Assembly: GCA_965601485.1 (NCBI GenBank)
Contig: OZ271846.1
Location: 124,001-188,000, forward strand
Source of the DNA: Methylotenera_A aquatica
GTDB lineage: Bacteria > Pseudomonadota > Gammaproteobacteria > Burkholderiales > Methylophilaceae
Length of the DNA: 64,000 nt
Direction: 5' to 3'
In this document: positions 44,257 through 53,567 of the stretch, one piece after another
Layout of the letters: each line of letters opens with the position of its first letter
Position numbering within the stretch: the stretch's first letter is position 1
Translations under genes and position numbers: made by a program
Notes under the pieces: model-generated
Told to the model about the DNA's origin: nothing
The model's input: only the letters and a program-made list of their open reading frames with translations
Database searches by the model: none

Positions 44257-46311
44257 ATGTATCAGATTCAACAGTCGCCTGCACCCGCAGTGGATGTTGC
44301 GTATTTGTTTAAAGCTAAACCCTTGGTTTTAGTTTTAGCTGCTTTTTTTACACCAAATATTTATGCGGTAGATACTTCCCAAATTGATTTGCCTGCATTA
44401 GCTGTCACTGGCAACCCCTTAGGCGTTGGCTCAGATGAGCTTGTGGTACCTGTTAGCGTATTAAATGGCCGTGAGCTTAGTTTGCACCGCGAAGGCACGC
44501 TTGGTGAAACGCTTAACGGTATTCCAGGTGTAACAGCTACCCAATTTGGCCCCAACGCATCAAGGCCAGTAATTCGTGGTTTAGATGGTGAGCGCGTACG
44601 TATAATGCAAAACGGGATTGGTATTTTGGATGCGTCTAGTTTAAGTTTTGACCATGCGGTTGGTATAGACCCATTGGTTATTGAGCAAATAGACGTGGTG
44701 CGTGGCCCGGCAGCTTTGTTGTATGGTGGCAGTGCGATAGGAGGAGTGGTAAATGCAATCGATCATCGAATTCCAAAAGAACAATTAGAAGGTATTACCG
44801 GACGTACCGAGGCGCGCTTTGGTGGGCCAGATGGTACGCGTAACGGCGCCGTGGTGGTAGATGTCGGCAATGGCCAATTTGCGATTCATGCAGACGTGTA
44901 TTCTCGAAAAACCAGCGATTTAGACATTGATGGTTTTGCCGTATCCCGTCGTAAAAGTGAAGCAGACGGAACGCCACGCGAAAATCGCGGCAAATTGGTC
45001 AACAGTAGCTCAGAAGGTGATGGCGGTGCTTTCGGTGCGGCACTAACCTTTGAAAATGGTTATGTCGGTGCATCGTTTTCTACGCTCAATAATAATTATG
45101 GCGTAGTGGCAGAAGAGGCCGTGCGTATTGATATGAAGAGCGACCGCTGGGATCTAGCCAGTGAATTTACCGACTTAGGTAATGTGATCAATCGCGTTAA
45201 ATTTCGCATGGCGCATACCGATTATGGACACCGTGAATTAGAAAACGGCGAGGTAGGAACTACTTTTTTAAATCGCGGCAATGAAGGTAGCCTTGAAGCA
45301 GGCCATGCAAAAATTGATTTAGGAAATGGTTTTGCCTTAAATGGTGTTGTTGGTTTTCAGTTTAATAACACCAATTTTGAAGCGCTGGGCGAAGAGGCTT
45401 TTGTACCAAGTGTAAATACTCAAAACAAAGCTTTGTATGTTTATGAAGAATTGCCTATTGGTGAAAAATCCCTGCACAAAATCACCTTTGGTGGACGCTT
45501 GGGTCATGCTACGGTAGATTCAAAAGACAGTGCTAATTTTGGCCCAGGGCAAAATAATAGCTTTAATCCAAATAGTTACGCATTAGGCGGCTTGTATAGC
45601 ATCAATGAGAATTGGTCGCTAACCAGCAATTTATCGCATAACGAACGTGCGCCTAGCTATTTTGAACTATATGCCAACGGTGCGCATGTGGCCACCGGCC
45701 AGTTTGAAGTAGGAAACAGCAATTTTAAAGAAGAAAAATCCAACGGTATAGATGCACAAATACGCTGGAAAGATGCCAAAAATGCATTTAGTTTAGGGGT
45801 TTATTACACACGCTTTAGCAATTTTATTGGCTTGTTTGAAACGGGTAATTTAATTGGCGAACTGCCAGAGGCACAGTTTAGGGCTGTGCCTGCCGTATTT
45901 AAAGGGCTAGAGTTTGAAGGTAAAGTAGGACTTACTGACCAGCTAACGTTAAACTTGCGTGGTGATTACGTGCATGCCAAAGAAAAAGATAGCAATGAGT
46001 ATTTGCCGCGTATAGCGCCGTTAAGATTGGGCGCTGGCCTGCAATATCAGCTCAATAAATTCGGTGCAAAACTGGATGTGCTGCGCGCTTTTAAACAAGA
46101 CAAAACCGCCAATAATGAGCTGGCAACGGATGGATATACCAATGTGAGCGCGCTAGTAGCTTATAAATTGCCAACCAAGCTGAATTTAGAGTTGTTTGCA
46201 AAAGCCAATAACTTGCTTAATGATGAAATACGTGAGCATGCTTCCTTCTTAAAAGATATTTCCCTTGCAGGTGAGCGCTCACTATTGATTGGTTTGCGCG
46301 GGGATTTTTAA
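44257..46311 (+). CDS. TonB-dependent outer membrane receptor, ZnuD-like
   Basis: The 684-residue protein has an N-terminal signal region (cleavage likely near IYAVDTSQ), a TonB-box-like LPALAVTGN, a plug domain at about residues 60-165 (GETLNGIPGVTATQFGPNAS, RPVIRGLDGERVRIMQNG, DVVRGPAALLYGGSAIGGV) and a 22-strand-type barrel ending in the aromatic LLIGLRGDF. The plug wording and His/Asp-containing loops (HTDYGHRELENGE) match ZnuD-type zinc receptors. The first 30 residues are unusually long for a signal peptide. Zinc as substrate is inferred; no Zur box was identified by eye. Confidence 0.85.
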   Translation: MYQIQQSPAPAVDVAYLFKAKPLVLVLAAFFTPNIYAVDTSQIDLPALAVTGNPLGVGSDELVVPVSVLNGRELSLHREGTLGETLNGIPGVTATQFGPNASRPVIRGLDGERVRIMQNGIGILDASSLSFDHAVGIDPLVIEQIDVVRGPAALLYGGSAIGGVVNAIDHRIPKEQLEGITGRTEARFGGPDGTRNGAVVVDVGNGQFAIHADVYSRKTSDLDIDGFAVSRRKSEADGTPRENRGKLVNSSSEGDGGAFGAALTFENGYVGASFSTLNNNYGVVAEEAVRIDMKSDRWDLASEFTDLGNVINRVKFRMAHTDYGHRELENGEVGTTFLNRGNEGSLEAGHAKIDLGNGFALNGVVGFQFNNTNFEALGEEAFVPSVNTQNKALYVYEELPIGEKSLHKITFGGRLGHATVDSKDSANFGPGQNNSFNPNSYALGGLYSINENWSLTSNLSHNERAPSYFELYANGAHVATGQFEVGNSNFKEEKSNGIDAQIRWKDAKNAFSLGVYYTRFSNFIGLFETGNLIGELPEAQFRAVPAVFKGLEFEGKVGLTDQLTLNLRGDYVHAKEKDSNEYLPRIAPLRLGAGLQYQLNKFGAKLDVLRAFKQDKTANNELATDGYTNVSALVAYKLPTKLNLELFAKANNLLNDEIREHASFLKDISLAGERSLLIGLRGDF

Positions 46312-46538
46312 TCACAAAACTGAGTTTTTGAACCAAAATTCAGCAAAAATACTAATTACCATTTCTACATTAAATAAAGTAATGAACATTAGCGCACCGA
46401 ATTCGTTATTATAAGTTTTGTGTTTTTTGTGGCCGCTGCAGGCAAGTGGCTTAAATTGCTAGAATACACAGAATATGCCAACGGGATACATGGTTGGCAA
46501 CTTAAAAATTAACTGGTTTTAGTTTTGAGGTTTGGTGT

Positions 46539-46934
46539 TTAATAAAACAATATTAAGCACCAAACCACCACCACAACCAGCAAAGCAATAAATACCGCGG
46601 CACTGCCAATATCTTTGGCACGCTTTGCAAGTACGTGTCGCTCAATCGATACGCGATCAACTACAGCTTCTATTGCCGAATTTAATAACTCTACAATTAA
46701 CACCAGCAATACGCTGGCAACCATTAATGCAATTTCGATTGCATTATTGCCTAAGTAAAAAGCCAGTGGCGTCAAAATAATCGAAAGTAAAACCTCTTGC
46801 CTAAAAGCATCTTCATGTTTGTAAGCGGCCTTAAAGCCCTCTACTGTGTACCCAAGCGCATTTAACAAACGGCGCAAGCCAGTTTTACCTTTAAACGGGC
46901 TTTCAATATGGGGTTGCTTTGATTCAGTGGTCAT
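46539..46934 (-). CDS. dgkA: Diacylglycerol kinase (prokaryotic DgkA)
   Basis: The 131-residue membrane enzyme has three hydrophobic helices and the family signature VELLNSAIEAVVDRVS with the catalytic Glu, plus AFRQEVLLSI at the first helix. It phosphorylates diacylglycerol released during membrane-derived oligosaccharide or LPS modification. The start ATG at 46934 (MTTESKQ) is preferred; one more ATG four codons upstream exists at 46946. The 227 bases between this gene and the TonB receptor hold no gene that I can support. Confidence 0.94.
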   Translation of the reverse strand: MTTESKQPHIESPFKGKTGLRRLLNALGYTVEGFKAAYKHEDAFRQEVLLSIILTPLAFYLGNNAIEIALMVASVLLVLIVELLNSAIEAVVDRVSIERHVLAKRAKDIGSAAVFIALLVVVVVWCLILFY

Positions 46935-47029
46935 TAAGAATATCAATCGTGAAAAATAATCGAATTATTTTAACATGCGTTATCATATTGTTTTGTTGTC
47001 AGTAATTTATTCGATAAAGGTTTTTTAAG

Positions 47030-47302
47030 ATGGCACGCACTGTACATTGCATTAAATTAGGTAAAGATTTAGATGGCATGGATTTTCCTCCATACCCAGG
47101 CGAGCTTGGAAAGCGTATTTATTTGCAGGTATCTAAAGAAGCTTGGGCTGCTTGGTTAAAACAACAAACCATGCTTGTGAATGAAAACCGTCTTAGTTTG
47201 GCAGACCCAGCTGCGCGAAAATATTTAAGCGAGCAAACGGAGAAATACTTTTTTGGAGAAGGCGCTGATACGGCAAGTGGTTATGTGCCGCCAGCCAATT
47301 AA
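47030..47302 (+). CDS. yggX: Probable Fe(2+)-trafficking / oxidative damage protection protein YggX
   Basis: The 90-residue protein starts ARTVHCIKLGKDLDGMDFPPYPGELG with the conserved Cys and continues ISKEAWAAWLKQQTMLVNENRL-like (here VSKEAWAAWLKQQTMLVNEN), the full YggX pattern. It helps protect iron-sulfur clusters from oxidation. It is a single gene ending at a bidirectional terminator. Confidence 0.96.
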   Translation: MARTVHCIKLGKDLDGMDFPPYPGELGKRIYLQVSKEAWAAWLKQQTMLVNENRLSLADPAARKYLSEQTEKYFFGEGADTASGYVPPAN

Positions 47303-47316
47303 AAATTTTTAGATTC

Positions 47317-47344
47317 AAAAAAGCACCTTTTAAGGTGCTTTTTT
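47317..47344. terminator. Bidirectional terminator between yggX and phoU
   Basis: AAAAAAGCACCTT and AAGGTGCTTTTTT form an uninterrupted palindromic stem with an A-tract before and a T-tract after, placed between convergent yggX and phoU. Confidence 0.88.
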
Positions 47345-47373
47345 AAGGTAATACTTTGTTCTAGATTAAAACC

Positions 47374-48081
47374 TTATGGTTGCAAGGCTTCGCGTTCCAT
47401 TTCTTGCAAGCTGCTATGGCGCACGTCTTTACCTTTAACCATATATACTACATATTCCGCAATGTTTTTTGCATGATCGCCAATACGCTCAACTGCTTTT
47501 GCCACAAACAACACTTCTAGCGACATGGAAATTGTGCGTGGGTCTTCTAGCATGTGCATCACTAGTTGACGCATTGCTGCACGAAATTGCTCATCCACTA
47601 ACTCATCCTGCCTTGCCACTTCTACTGTTTGGCTTACATCTAAGCGCGCAAAGGCATCTAATGAAGTGCGCAGCATCTCACGTACGATTTTCACCATAGC
47701 CTTAATTTCTGTAAAGCGTGGGTTGTACATGCGGTCTTCATCAAAAATACGTTGCGCTGTGCGTGCAATTTTAGTGGCTTCATCACCAATACGCTCTAAA
47801 TCGGTAATGGTTTTAACCATCATCATCACCATGCGCAAATCACCTGCTGCAGGCTGGCGACGCGCAATAATATGACTACAATCTTCGTCAATTTGAACTT
47901 CAAAAGAATTAACGCGCGCATCCGCTTCCATCACTTCTTTTGCCATTTTAAGGTCGGCTTTAATTAATGCCTCTAGCGCATTTACAATTTGTTGCTCAAC
48001 CACACCGCCCATTTCGAGTATTTTGCCGCGGACGGATTCCAGCTCAGCGTCATACTGTTTAGAGGTGTGTTCAAATTGCAT
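47374..48081 (-). CDS. phoU: Phosphate transport regulator PhoU
   Basis: The 235-residue protein is two tandem PhoU helical repeats; each has the metal-binding pattern, as DLRMVMMMVKTITDLERIGDEATKIA in the first and LFVAKAVERIGDHAKNIAEYVVYM in the second. It links the Pst phosphate transporter to the PhoR kinase. No pst or phoBR gene is in the window, so it is a detached copy or its partners lie elsewhere. The start ATG is the first in frame. Confidence 0.96.
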   Translation of the reverse strand: MQFEHTSKQYDAELESVRGKILEMGGVVEQQIVNALEALIKADLKMAKEVMEADARVNSFEVQIDEDCSHIIARRQPAAGDLRMVMMMVKTITDLERIGDEATKIARTAQRIFDEDRMYNPRFTEIKAMVKIVREMLRTSLDAFARLDVSQTVEVARQDELVDEQFRAAMRQLVMHMLEDPRTISMSLEVLFVAKAVERIGDHAKNIAEYVVYMVKGKDVRHSSLQEMEREALQP

Positions 48082-48210
48082 TTTTACTAACCTGATCTTA
48101 GCGAATTCATTTTAATTAATCCAATAATACCAATCAAATGTTACAAAGATAATATTCTATCTATATCTATTGATATGCCTGCTTTTTGCAAAAAAACTTA
48201 TATTTAAATT

Positions 48211-48870
48211 TTATTTTTTATAAGTTTTAACGCCGTCTGATGTTGCCAATAACAGCACATTGGCAGGGCGCGCCGCAAACAAGCCGTTGGTTACTACACC
48301 CACTATTTGATTCACTTTTGCTTCAAACGCAATTGGGTCGCTAATGGTTAAGCCATGCACGTCTAAAATTACATTGCCGTTATCTGTGGTGAAATCACGC
48401 AATTTAGGTTGACCGCCCAGCTTCATCAATTCGCGTGCCACATAACTTTTTGCCATTGGCAATACTTCTACAGGCAACGGAAACTTGCCTAAAAATGGTA
48501 CATATTTTGTTTCGTCACAAATACAAATAAATTGTTTGGCTACAGCGGCTACGATTTTTTCGCGCGTTAAAGCACCGCCACCACCTTTAAGCATATGCAA
48601 ATGTTCGGTGATTTCGTCAGCACCGTCCACATAAATATCTAAGCTATCGACGCTATTTAAATCAAATACTTCAATACCATGGGCACGTAAGCGTTGCGCT
48701 GTGGCTTCACTGCTGGCAACAGCCCCGTCAATTTTGTGTTTTACTTTTGCTAATTCTTCAATAAAAAAATTAGCGGTTGAGCCTGTACCCACGCCAATAA
48801 TGCCACTTTTTACATATTCAACGGCTGCATTTGCTACTTGTTGTTTTAATTCGTCTTGTGTGAATGCCAT
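48211..48870 (-). CDS. rpiA: Ribose-5-phosphate isomerase A
   Basis: The 219-residue enzyme has GVGTGSTANFFIEEL, SSEATAQRLRAHGIEV, the catalytic VDGADEI and KGGGGALTREKIVA with the active Lys/Glu. It interconverts ribose and ribulose 5-phosphate, which also supplies the ribulose phosphate branch used by methylotrophs. The ATG at 48870 (MAFTQDELKQQV) is the family start, preceded by AAAGGATTT; an open stretch back to 48912 is not coding. Confidence 0.97.
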   Translation of the reverse strand: MAFTQDELKQQVANAAVEYVKSGIIGVGTGSTANFFIEELAKVKHKIDGAVASSEATAQRLRAHGIEVFDLNSVDSLDIYVDGADEITEHLHMLKGGGGALTREKIVAAVAKQFICICDETKYVPFLGKFPLPVEVLPMAKSYVARELMKLGGQPKLRDFTTDNGNVILDVHGLTISDPIAFEAKVNQIVGVVTNGLFAARPANVLLLATSDGVKTYKK

Positions 48871-48966
48871 TTTGCATAAATCCTTTATAATATAATAGCT
48901 TAACCAATTCAATACTATACACTGCGCCAGCGAACTTAAAAACTGGTGAATTTAAAATAAATCCCT

Positions 48967-50487
48967 ATGAAAAGCATGACTGCTGACTATCAAACCAAAA
49001 TAGAAAATTCACGCGTTTACGATGTAGCAAGCAAAACGCCTTTGGAATTTCAACCCAATTTATCGGCGCGCATTGGAAACCGCGTTTTGCTAAAGCGTGA
49101 AGACATGCAGCCTGTTTTTTCATTTAAGTTGCGCGGCGCTTACAACAAAATGGCCAATTTGCCACAAGAAGTGCTTAACCGCGGTGTAATTTGTGCCAGC
49201 GCTGGTAATCATGCGCAGGGTGTGGCTTTGGCTGCGCAAAAGCTAGGCTGTCGCGCCGTGATAGTGATGCCAACTACCACCCCTTTGATTAAAATTGATG
49301 CGGTTAAAGCGCGCGGTGCCGAAGTTGTGCTATTTGGCGATAGTTATTCTGATGCCTATGTGCATGCTTTAGTGCTTGAGAAATCTCAAGCTTTAACCTT
49401 TGTGCATCCTTACGATGACCCTGACGTGATTGCTGGCCAAGGCACGATTGCCTTAGAAATTTTGCAAAGCCATCCCGAACCAATTGAGGCCATATTTTGC
49501 TGTGTGGGCGGAGGCGGTTTGTTGGCGGGTATAGCCGCCTATGTGAAAGCAGTGCGGCCAAATATTAAGGTGATTGGTGTAGAAGCCAAAGATGCTGAAG
49601 CGATGACTGAATCGCTTCAGCAAGGTAAACGCGTGATGTTAGACCAGGTTGGTCTCTTTGCCGATGGTGCCGCTGTTAAGCAAGTTGGCGAACACACGTT
49701 TAAATTGGCGCAACAATTTGTAGATGAAATGATTGTGGTGGATAACGATGCGATTTGCGCCGCGATTAAAGACGTGTTTGAAGACACGCGTAGCATTTTA
49801 GAGCCAGCCGGCGCCTTAGCAACAGCGGGCATTAAAGAATATACCAAGCGAAATAAAATCACTGGCAAAACCTTAATAGGCATTGCTTCTGGTGCTAATA
49901 TGAATTTTGACCGCTTACGTTTTATTGCAGAGCGTGCCGAAATCGGCGAAAAGCGTGAAGCTGTTTTAGCAGTAACCATTCCAGAGCAAGCAGGTTCGTT
50001 TAAAACGTTTTGCCGATTACTCGGCGACCGCAATATTACCGAATTTAATTATCGCTACTCTGACCCAGTCAGGGCGCATATTTTTGTGGGCGTTGCGGTA
50101 GCTGATCCATCAGAGTCGGTAAAATTGGTGCAAGATTTACAATCGCACGGCTTGCCTGTGCTAGATTTAACCGATAACGAAGTAGCCAAATTGCACTTGC
50201 GCCATTTAGTTGGCGGTCATGCGCCGCAAGCTGAGCATGAAGTGGTATTTCGCTTTGAATTCCCCGAAAAACCAGGCGCACTGATGAAGTTTTTAGATAC
50301 GATGGGGCACGATTGGAATATCAGCCTGTTTCATTACCGTAATCACGGTGCCGATTTTGGTCGTGTACTAGTGGGCATGCAAGTGCCGCCTAATAGCCAA
50401 AATGAATTTGAAACATTCTTACAAAACTTGGGCTACCCGTATTGGGATGAAACGCAGAATCCTGCTTATCAGTTATTCCTGGGTTAA
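48967..50487 (+). CDS. ilvA: Threonine ammonia-lyase, biosynthetic
   Basis: The 506-residue PLP enzyme has the cofactor lysine in FSFKLRGAYNKM (Lys54), the phosphate loop CVGGGGLLAG, SAGNHAQGVALAA, and two C-terminal ACT-like domains (about residues 325-400 and 420-500) that bind isoleucine and valine. It makes 2-oxobutanoate for isoleucine. The presence of the double regulatory region distinguishes it from the short catabolic form. A second ATG three codons in (48976) is an alternative start. Confidence 0.97.
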   Translation: MKSMTADYQTKIENSRVYDVASKTPLEFQPNLSARIGNRVLLKREDMQPVFSFKLRGAYNKMANLPQEVLNRGVICASAGNHAQGVALAAQKLGCRAVIVMPTTTPLIKIDAVKARGAEVVLFGDSYSDAYVHALVLEKSQALTFVHPYDDPDVIAGQGTIALEILQSHPEPIEAIFCCVGGGGLLAGIAAYVKAVRPNIKVIGVEAKDAEAMTESLQQGKRVMLDQVGLFADGAAVKQVGEHTFKLAQQFVDEMIVVDNDAICAAIKDVFEDTRSILEPAGALATAGIKEYTKRNKITGKTLIGIASGANMNFDRLRFIAERAEIGEKREAVLAVTIPEQAGSFKTFCRLLGDRNITEFNYRYSDPVRAHIFVGVAVADPSESVKLVQDLQSHGLPVLDLTDNEVAKLHLRHLVGGHAPQAEHEVVFRFEFPEKPGALMKFLDTMGHDWNISLFHYRNHGADFGRVLVGMQVPPNSQNEFETFLQNLGYPYWDETQNPAYQLFLG

Positions 50488-50677
50488 AATAATGGTTAGG
50501 TAGAAGTTGGGATTGATTGTATACACCCTCTAATTTGGTTGCATTGAACCAAAATTGATTTGAACCAAAAATAACTATCTGTTTCTATTGATTTTAGCTG
50601 TGTATACTAATGAGTATATTTTTTGCTTGGTATAACAATGGTATTAAAAACAAATAAGAATTTTTTGGAGATTTGGA

Positions 50678-51802
50678 ATGAAAATAACCTTTAATAAAAC
50701 CTTTATTAGCTTGGTTTTGATAGCCCTCATTGCAGGCTTAACGGCTTGTAATAAAGAAAAAGCAGAAGAGCCTAAAGTAGACGAAGCTGCAGTACAACCA
50801 ATCACCGAGCAAGCGCTTGCATCAGCCGGAGTTGCTTATGTAACTAGCCAAGATGCAGGTGTTAGTGTGATTGATTTGGGCACTATGCAAGTAGTTAAGC
50901 AGCTAGATATTAAGGCGATTGCGCCACGTGGTTTAGGTATTACAGCTGACGGCAAGAAATTGATTGTCGCAACGCGCGAAAATGAGAGTATTTCAGTAGT
51001 TGATACCGCTTCAGGTAAGGTATTGCAACAAATTAAAGTGGGTAAAAACCCTGAGTTTGTTCGCGTAAGCGGCAATTTTGCTTATATTTCTTCTGAGCCA
51101 AGCGCAAAAGGTGGACCACCACCAAAATCAGGCGTAGAAGAGGAAGATGAAGATGATGAAGAGAAAATCCCTGCAAAAATTGCAGTGGTTGATTTGGCCA
51201 AGGGCGAAAAAATACGCGAAATTACGGGTGGCCCAGAAACAGAAGGTATTGAGTTTTCGGCTGATGGAAAACATTTGGTGATCACCAATGAAGCCGACAA
51301 TACAGTGACTGTACATGATATTGAATCGGGTAAATTGGTTAAAACGATCCAAACTCATGAAATGGGTGATAGACCACGCGGTATTAAAGTTTCACCAGAT
51401 GGGTCAACCTATTTGGCAACGCTAGAATATGGCAACAAATTTATGGTTTTGGACAAAGTCTATAATGTTGTACGCACTGTGAATACGGCAGCAACGCCTT
51501 ACGGTATTGCCTATGATAAAAAAGGAGAGCGCATTTTTGTTGCTACTAATAAGGCTAAATTGCTACAAGTATTTGATGCGAAAACCTATGAAAAAATCAA
51601 AGAAATCCCAACAGGAAACCGTTGCTGGCACTTTAGTTTTACTCCAGATGACAAACAAATATTGTTGGCATGCGGTAAATCAGACGCTGTTTATGTGATT
51701 GATGCAGAAAAGCTAGAAGTAACAAAGCAAGTTGAAGTAAAAGGCATGCCATGGGGTTTGGTGACGTACCCTAAAGCGATGGGTAGTTTAGATAATCCTT
51801 AA
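50678..51802 (+). CDS. Lipoprotein with YVTN-type beta-propeller repeats
   Basis: The 374-residue product has a lipoprotein signal (LIALIAGLTAC, Cys24) and about seven repeats of the 40-residue NHL/YVTN kind (VSVIDLGTMQVVKQLDIK, ISVVDTASGKVLQQIKVG, VTVHDIESGKLVKTIQT, VYVIDAEKLEVTKQVEV), which should fold as a beta-propeller at the periplasmic face. Between repeats two and three there is a Pro-rich then strongly acidic loop (EEEDEDDEEK). The family is reported near PQQ-dependent oxidation systems in methylotrophs, but no dehydrogenase is adjacent. TTTTTGGAG precedes the ATG. Confidence 0.88.
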   Translation: MKITFNKTFISLVLIALIAGLTACNKEKAEEPKVDEAAVQPITEQALASAGVAYVTSQDAGVSVIDLGTMQVVKQLDIKAIAPRGLGITADGKKLIVATRENESISVVDTASGKVLQQIKVGKNPEFVRVSGNFAYISSEPSAKGGPPPKSGVEEEDEDDEEKIPAKIAVVDLAKGEKIREITGGPETEGIEFSADGKHLVITNEADNTVTVHDIESGKLVKTIQTHEMGDRPRGIKVSPDGSTYLATLEYGNKFMVLDKVYNVVRTVNTAATPYGIAYDKKGERIFVATNKAKLLQVFDAKTYEKIKEIPTGNRCWHFSFTPDDKQILLACGKSDAVYVIDAEKLEVTKQVEVKGMPWGLVTYPKAMGSLDNP

Positions 51803-51836
51803 CCAAACTGTACAACAAAGCGCCTTAGCCAGTTTA

Positions 51837-51862
51837 AAAGCCCGCAATTTCGGGCTTTTTTA
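51837..51862. terminator. Bidirectional terminator
   Basis: AAAAGCCCG, loop CAATTT, CGGGCTTTTTT: a GC-rich stem with A- and T-tracts between the convergent beta-propeller and EVE genes. Confidence 0.9.
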
Positions 51863-51902
51863 TTTAAGTATATTGATAACAAACACCCGTATTTTCGGCG
51901 CT

Positions 51903-52364
51903 TTATTTTTTTAGTAGATTCAAAATGTAAAACCATTCTTTTGGATCTACAGGAGTAATTGATAATCGATTGCCGCGCTGCAAAATGCGTAAGCTTTCAA
52001 GTTCTGGGGTTTCGCGCATTTCTTTTAGGCTTAGTAAACGTGTTTTGCGCACCAATTTAACGTCTACATTAAACCAGCGTGGTGTTTCGAGTGTGGCTTT
52101 TTCGTCAAAGTATTTGTGGCCTTTTATAAACTGTAAACGGTCTGGATACGCCGAGCTGCAGACCTCTGCAATACCTGCAATGCCTGGTGTTTCGCAGTTT
52201 GAGTGATAGAACAATACCCCATCACCAATCTGCATTTGGTCGCGCATAAAGTTGCGTGCTTGATAATTGCGCACGCCATACCAATCCACCGTTTGATTGG
52301 GCATGTCCGCCAAATCATCAATCGACACATCACCAGGTTCTGATTTCATTAGCCAATAACGCAT
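51903..52364 (-). CDS. EVE domain protein
   Basis: The 153-residue protein is a single EVE domain: MRYWLMKSEPGDVSIDDL at the start, WYGVRNYQARNFMRDQMQIGD, VLFYHSNCETPGIAGIAEV and near the end LSITPVDPKEW. EVE domains resemble PUA/YTH and bind modified bases in RNA or DNA; the stand-alone form found here is common in proteobacteria and has no established substrate. It is transcribed away from the DUF2237 gene. Confidence 0.94.
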   Translation of the reverse strand: MRYWLMKSEPGDVSIDDLADMPNQTVDWYGVRNYQARNFMRDQMQIGDGVLFYHSNCETPGIAGIAEVCSSAYPDRLQFIKGHKYFDEKATLETPRWFNVDVKLVRKTRLLSLKEMRETPELESLRILQRGNRLSITPVDPKEWFYILNLLKK

Positions 52365-52453
52365 TTAAACTCATCTTTCTCAATATAAAATTATCAATAT
52401 TGGGTATGATAATTGAAATTTTTAGCTTTAGAATTAGATATAGGAAATTAAAC

Positions 52454-52813
52454 ATGTCACGTAATGTATTAGGCACCACGCTGCAAACCTGTGGTTTAGA
52501 CCCAATAACAGGCTTTACCAGAAATGGCTGTTGCGAAACAGGTCCTGAAGATGCTGGCAGTCATACCGTTTGCGCGCAAGTAACAGAGGAGTTTTTGGCA
52601 TTTTCTATATCGCGTGGTAACGATTTAAGCACGCCACGCGCAGAATACGGATTTGAAGGTTTAGTGGCAGGCGACCGTTGGTGTTTATGCGCCGCACGCT
52701 GGCTTGAAGCCAGTGAGGCAGGATTTGCGCCGCCAGTGGTGCTAGAAGCCTGCCACGAGAAATGCTTAGAAATTGTCAGCTTGGCCGATTTGAAATATCA
52801 CGAATTGCGCTGA
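52454..52813 (+). CDS. DUF2237 family protein
   Basis: The 119-residue protein carries the DUF2237 pattern NVLGTTLQTCGLDPITGFTRNGCC followed by GSHTVCAQVTEEFLAFS and GDRWCLCAARW; seven or more cysteines are conserved in place. Its function is unknown. The ATG at 52454 is chosen because it follows TAGGAAATTAAAC and gives the family start; the frame is open 66 codons upstream across the EVE gene, without similarity. Confidence 0.93.
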   Translation: MSRNVLGTTLQTCGLDPITGFTRNGCCETGPEDAGSHTVCAQVTEEFLAFSISRGNDLSTPRAEYGFEGLVAGDRWCLCAARWLEASEAGFAPPVVLEACHEKCLEIVSLADLKYHELR

Positions 52814-52969
52814 TAGTTTTAGTTTTTAAGTTTTGGGAAAATCAGTGAGTTAACAGGTAATTTTGATTTTATGCGTGAAAGTGCAAGGAATCGAGTTTCA
52901 GGTAATGCATTTTAGCAAGGCAAAACGAGATAACGCCGAAATTAAGCCCATAACACCTAAATTTATTTG

Positions 52970-53160
52970 CTGTGGTGTTGCCTGAGCCGTTATCCTGAAC
53001 CAAAAAGGTCCAAGTGGTAACAACCTAAAGTGCTTAAGGTTCACTCGCCAAGGGTATCTTAAAAGATATCCCAATTTAGAGCGCTCACACCGCGACTTGA
53101 ATAGCCGAAACCTATAACGAAAACTAGTTCAAGGAATTTAAGACTCAAGCAACACCACAG
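52970..53160 (+). ncRNA. ssrS: 6S RNA
   Basis: A 191-base segment is closed by a perfect 12-bp stem: CTGTGGTGTTGC at the 5' end and GCAACACCACAG at the 3' end. Just inside the 5' arm is CCTGAGCCGTTAT, matching the CCTGAGCCGATAT of Escherichia coli 6S RNA, and the 3' half holds GTTCAAGGA next to a run like the E. coli TTGAACC/GGTTCAAGG element; this fixes the plus strand. The middle is unpaired-rich with short stems, the open-promoter mimic that binds sigma-70 RNA polymerase in stationary phase. It accounts for most of the 448-base gap between the DUF2237 and zapA genes. Confidence 0.9.
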
Positions 53161-53261
53161 AAAACAAGTTGGATTTTAAAACTTACTCGTGTCGAACTGA
53201 TGAAGGTTTATCATTACAACAGCCTAACTGTTAGAAGCTAGATTTTTAAAAAGTTTGCAAT

Positions 53262-53567
53262 TTATAACAATTTAGTCTGGCTAGCCATCGCTTCATCAAT
53301 TTGATTCTGCATGGTGTTAATCCTACGCTTATAATCACCGATGTCAACATCGCCAGTCTTGGTGTGCAGCAATTCATGCGATAAATTGAGTGCAGCCATA
53401 ATCGCAATTCGATCAATCCCGACCACTTTGCCTGTGTCGCGAATATCTTGCATTTTTTTATTTAAATAGTTAACAGCTTCTAGCAATCCAGCACGCTCTT
53501 CATCGGCACAGGCGACTGTAAATTCACGCCCCATAATGATTACATCAATGGTTTTTGAGATACTCAT
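53262..53567 (-). CDS. zapA: Cell division protein ZapA
   Basis: The 101-residue protein has the ZapA pattern: IDVIIMGREFTVACADEERAGLLEAVNYLNKKM, then the helical DRIAIMAALNLSHELLHTK, and a coiled-coil C-terminus. ZapA cross-links FtsZ filaments. Its ATG overlaps the stop of the ZapB-like gene by four bases, so the two are translated together. 6S RNA lies downstream and convergent. Confidence 0.95.
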   Translation of the reverse strand: MSISKTIDVIIMGREFTVACADEERAGLLEAVNYLNKKMQDIRDTGKVVGIDRIAIMAALNLSHELLHTKTGDVDIGDYKRRINTMQNQIDEAMASQTKLL

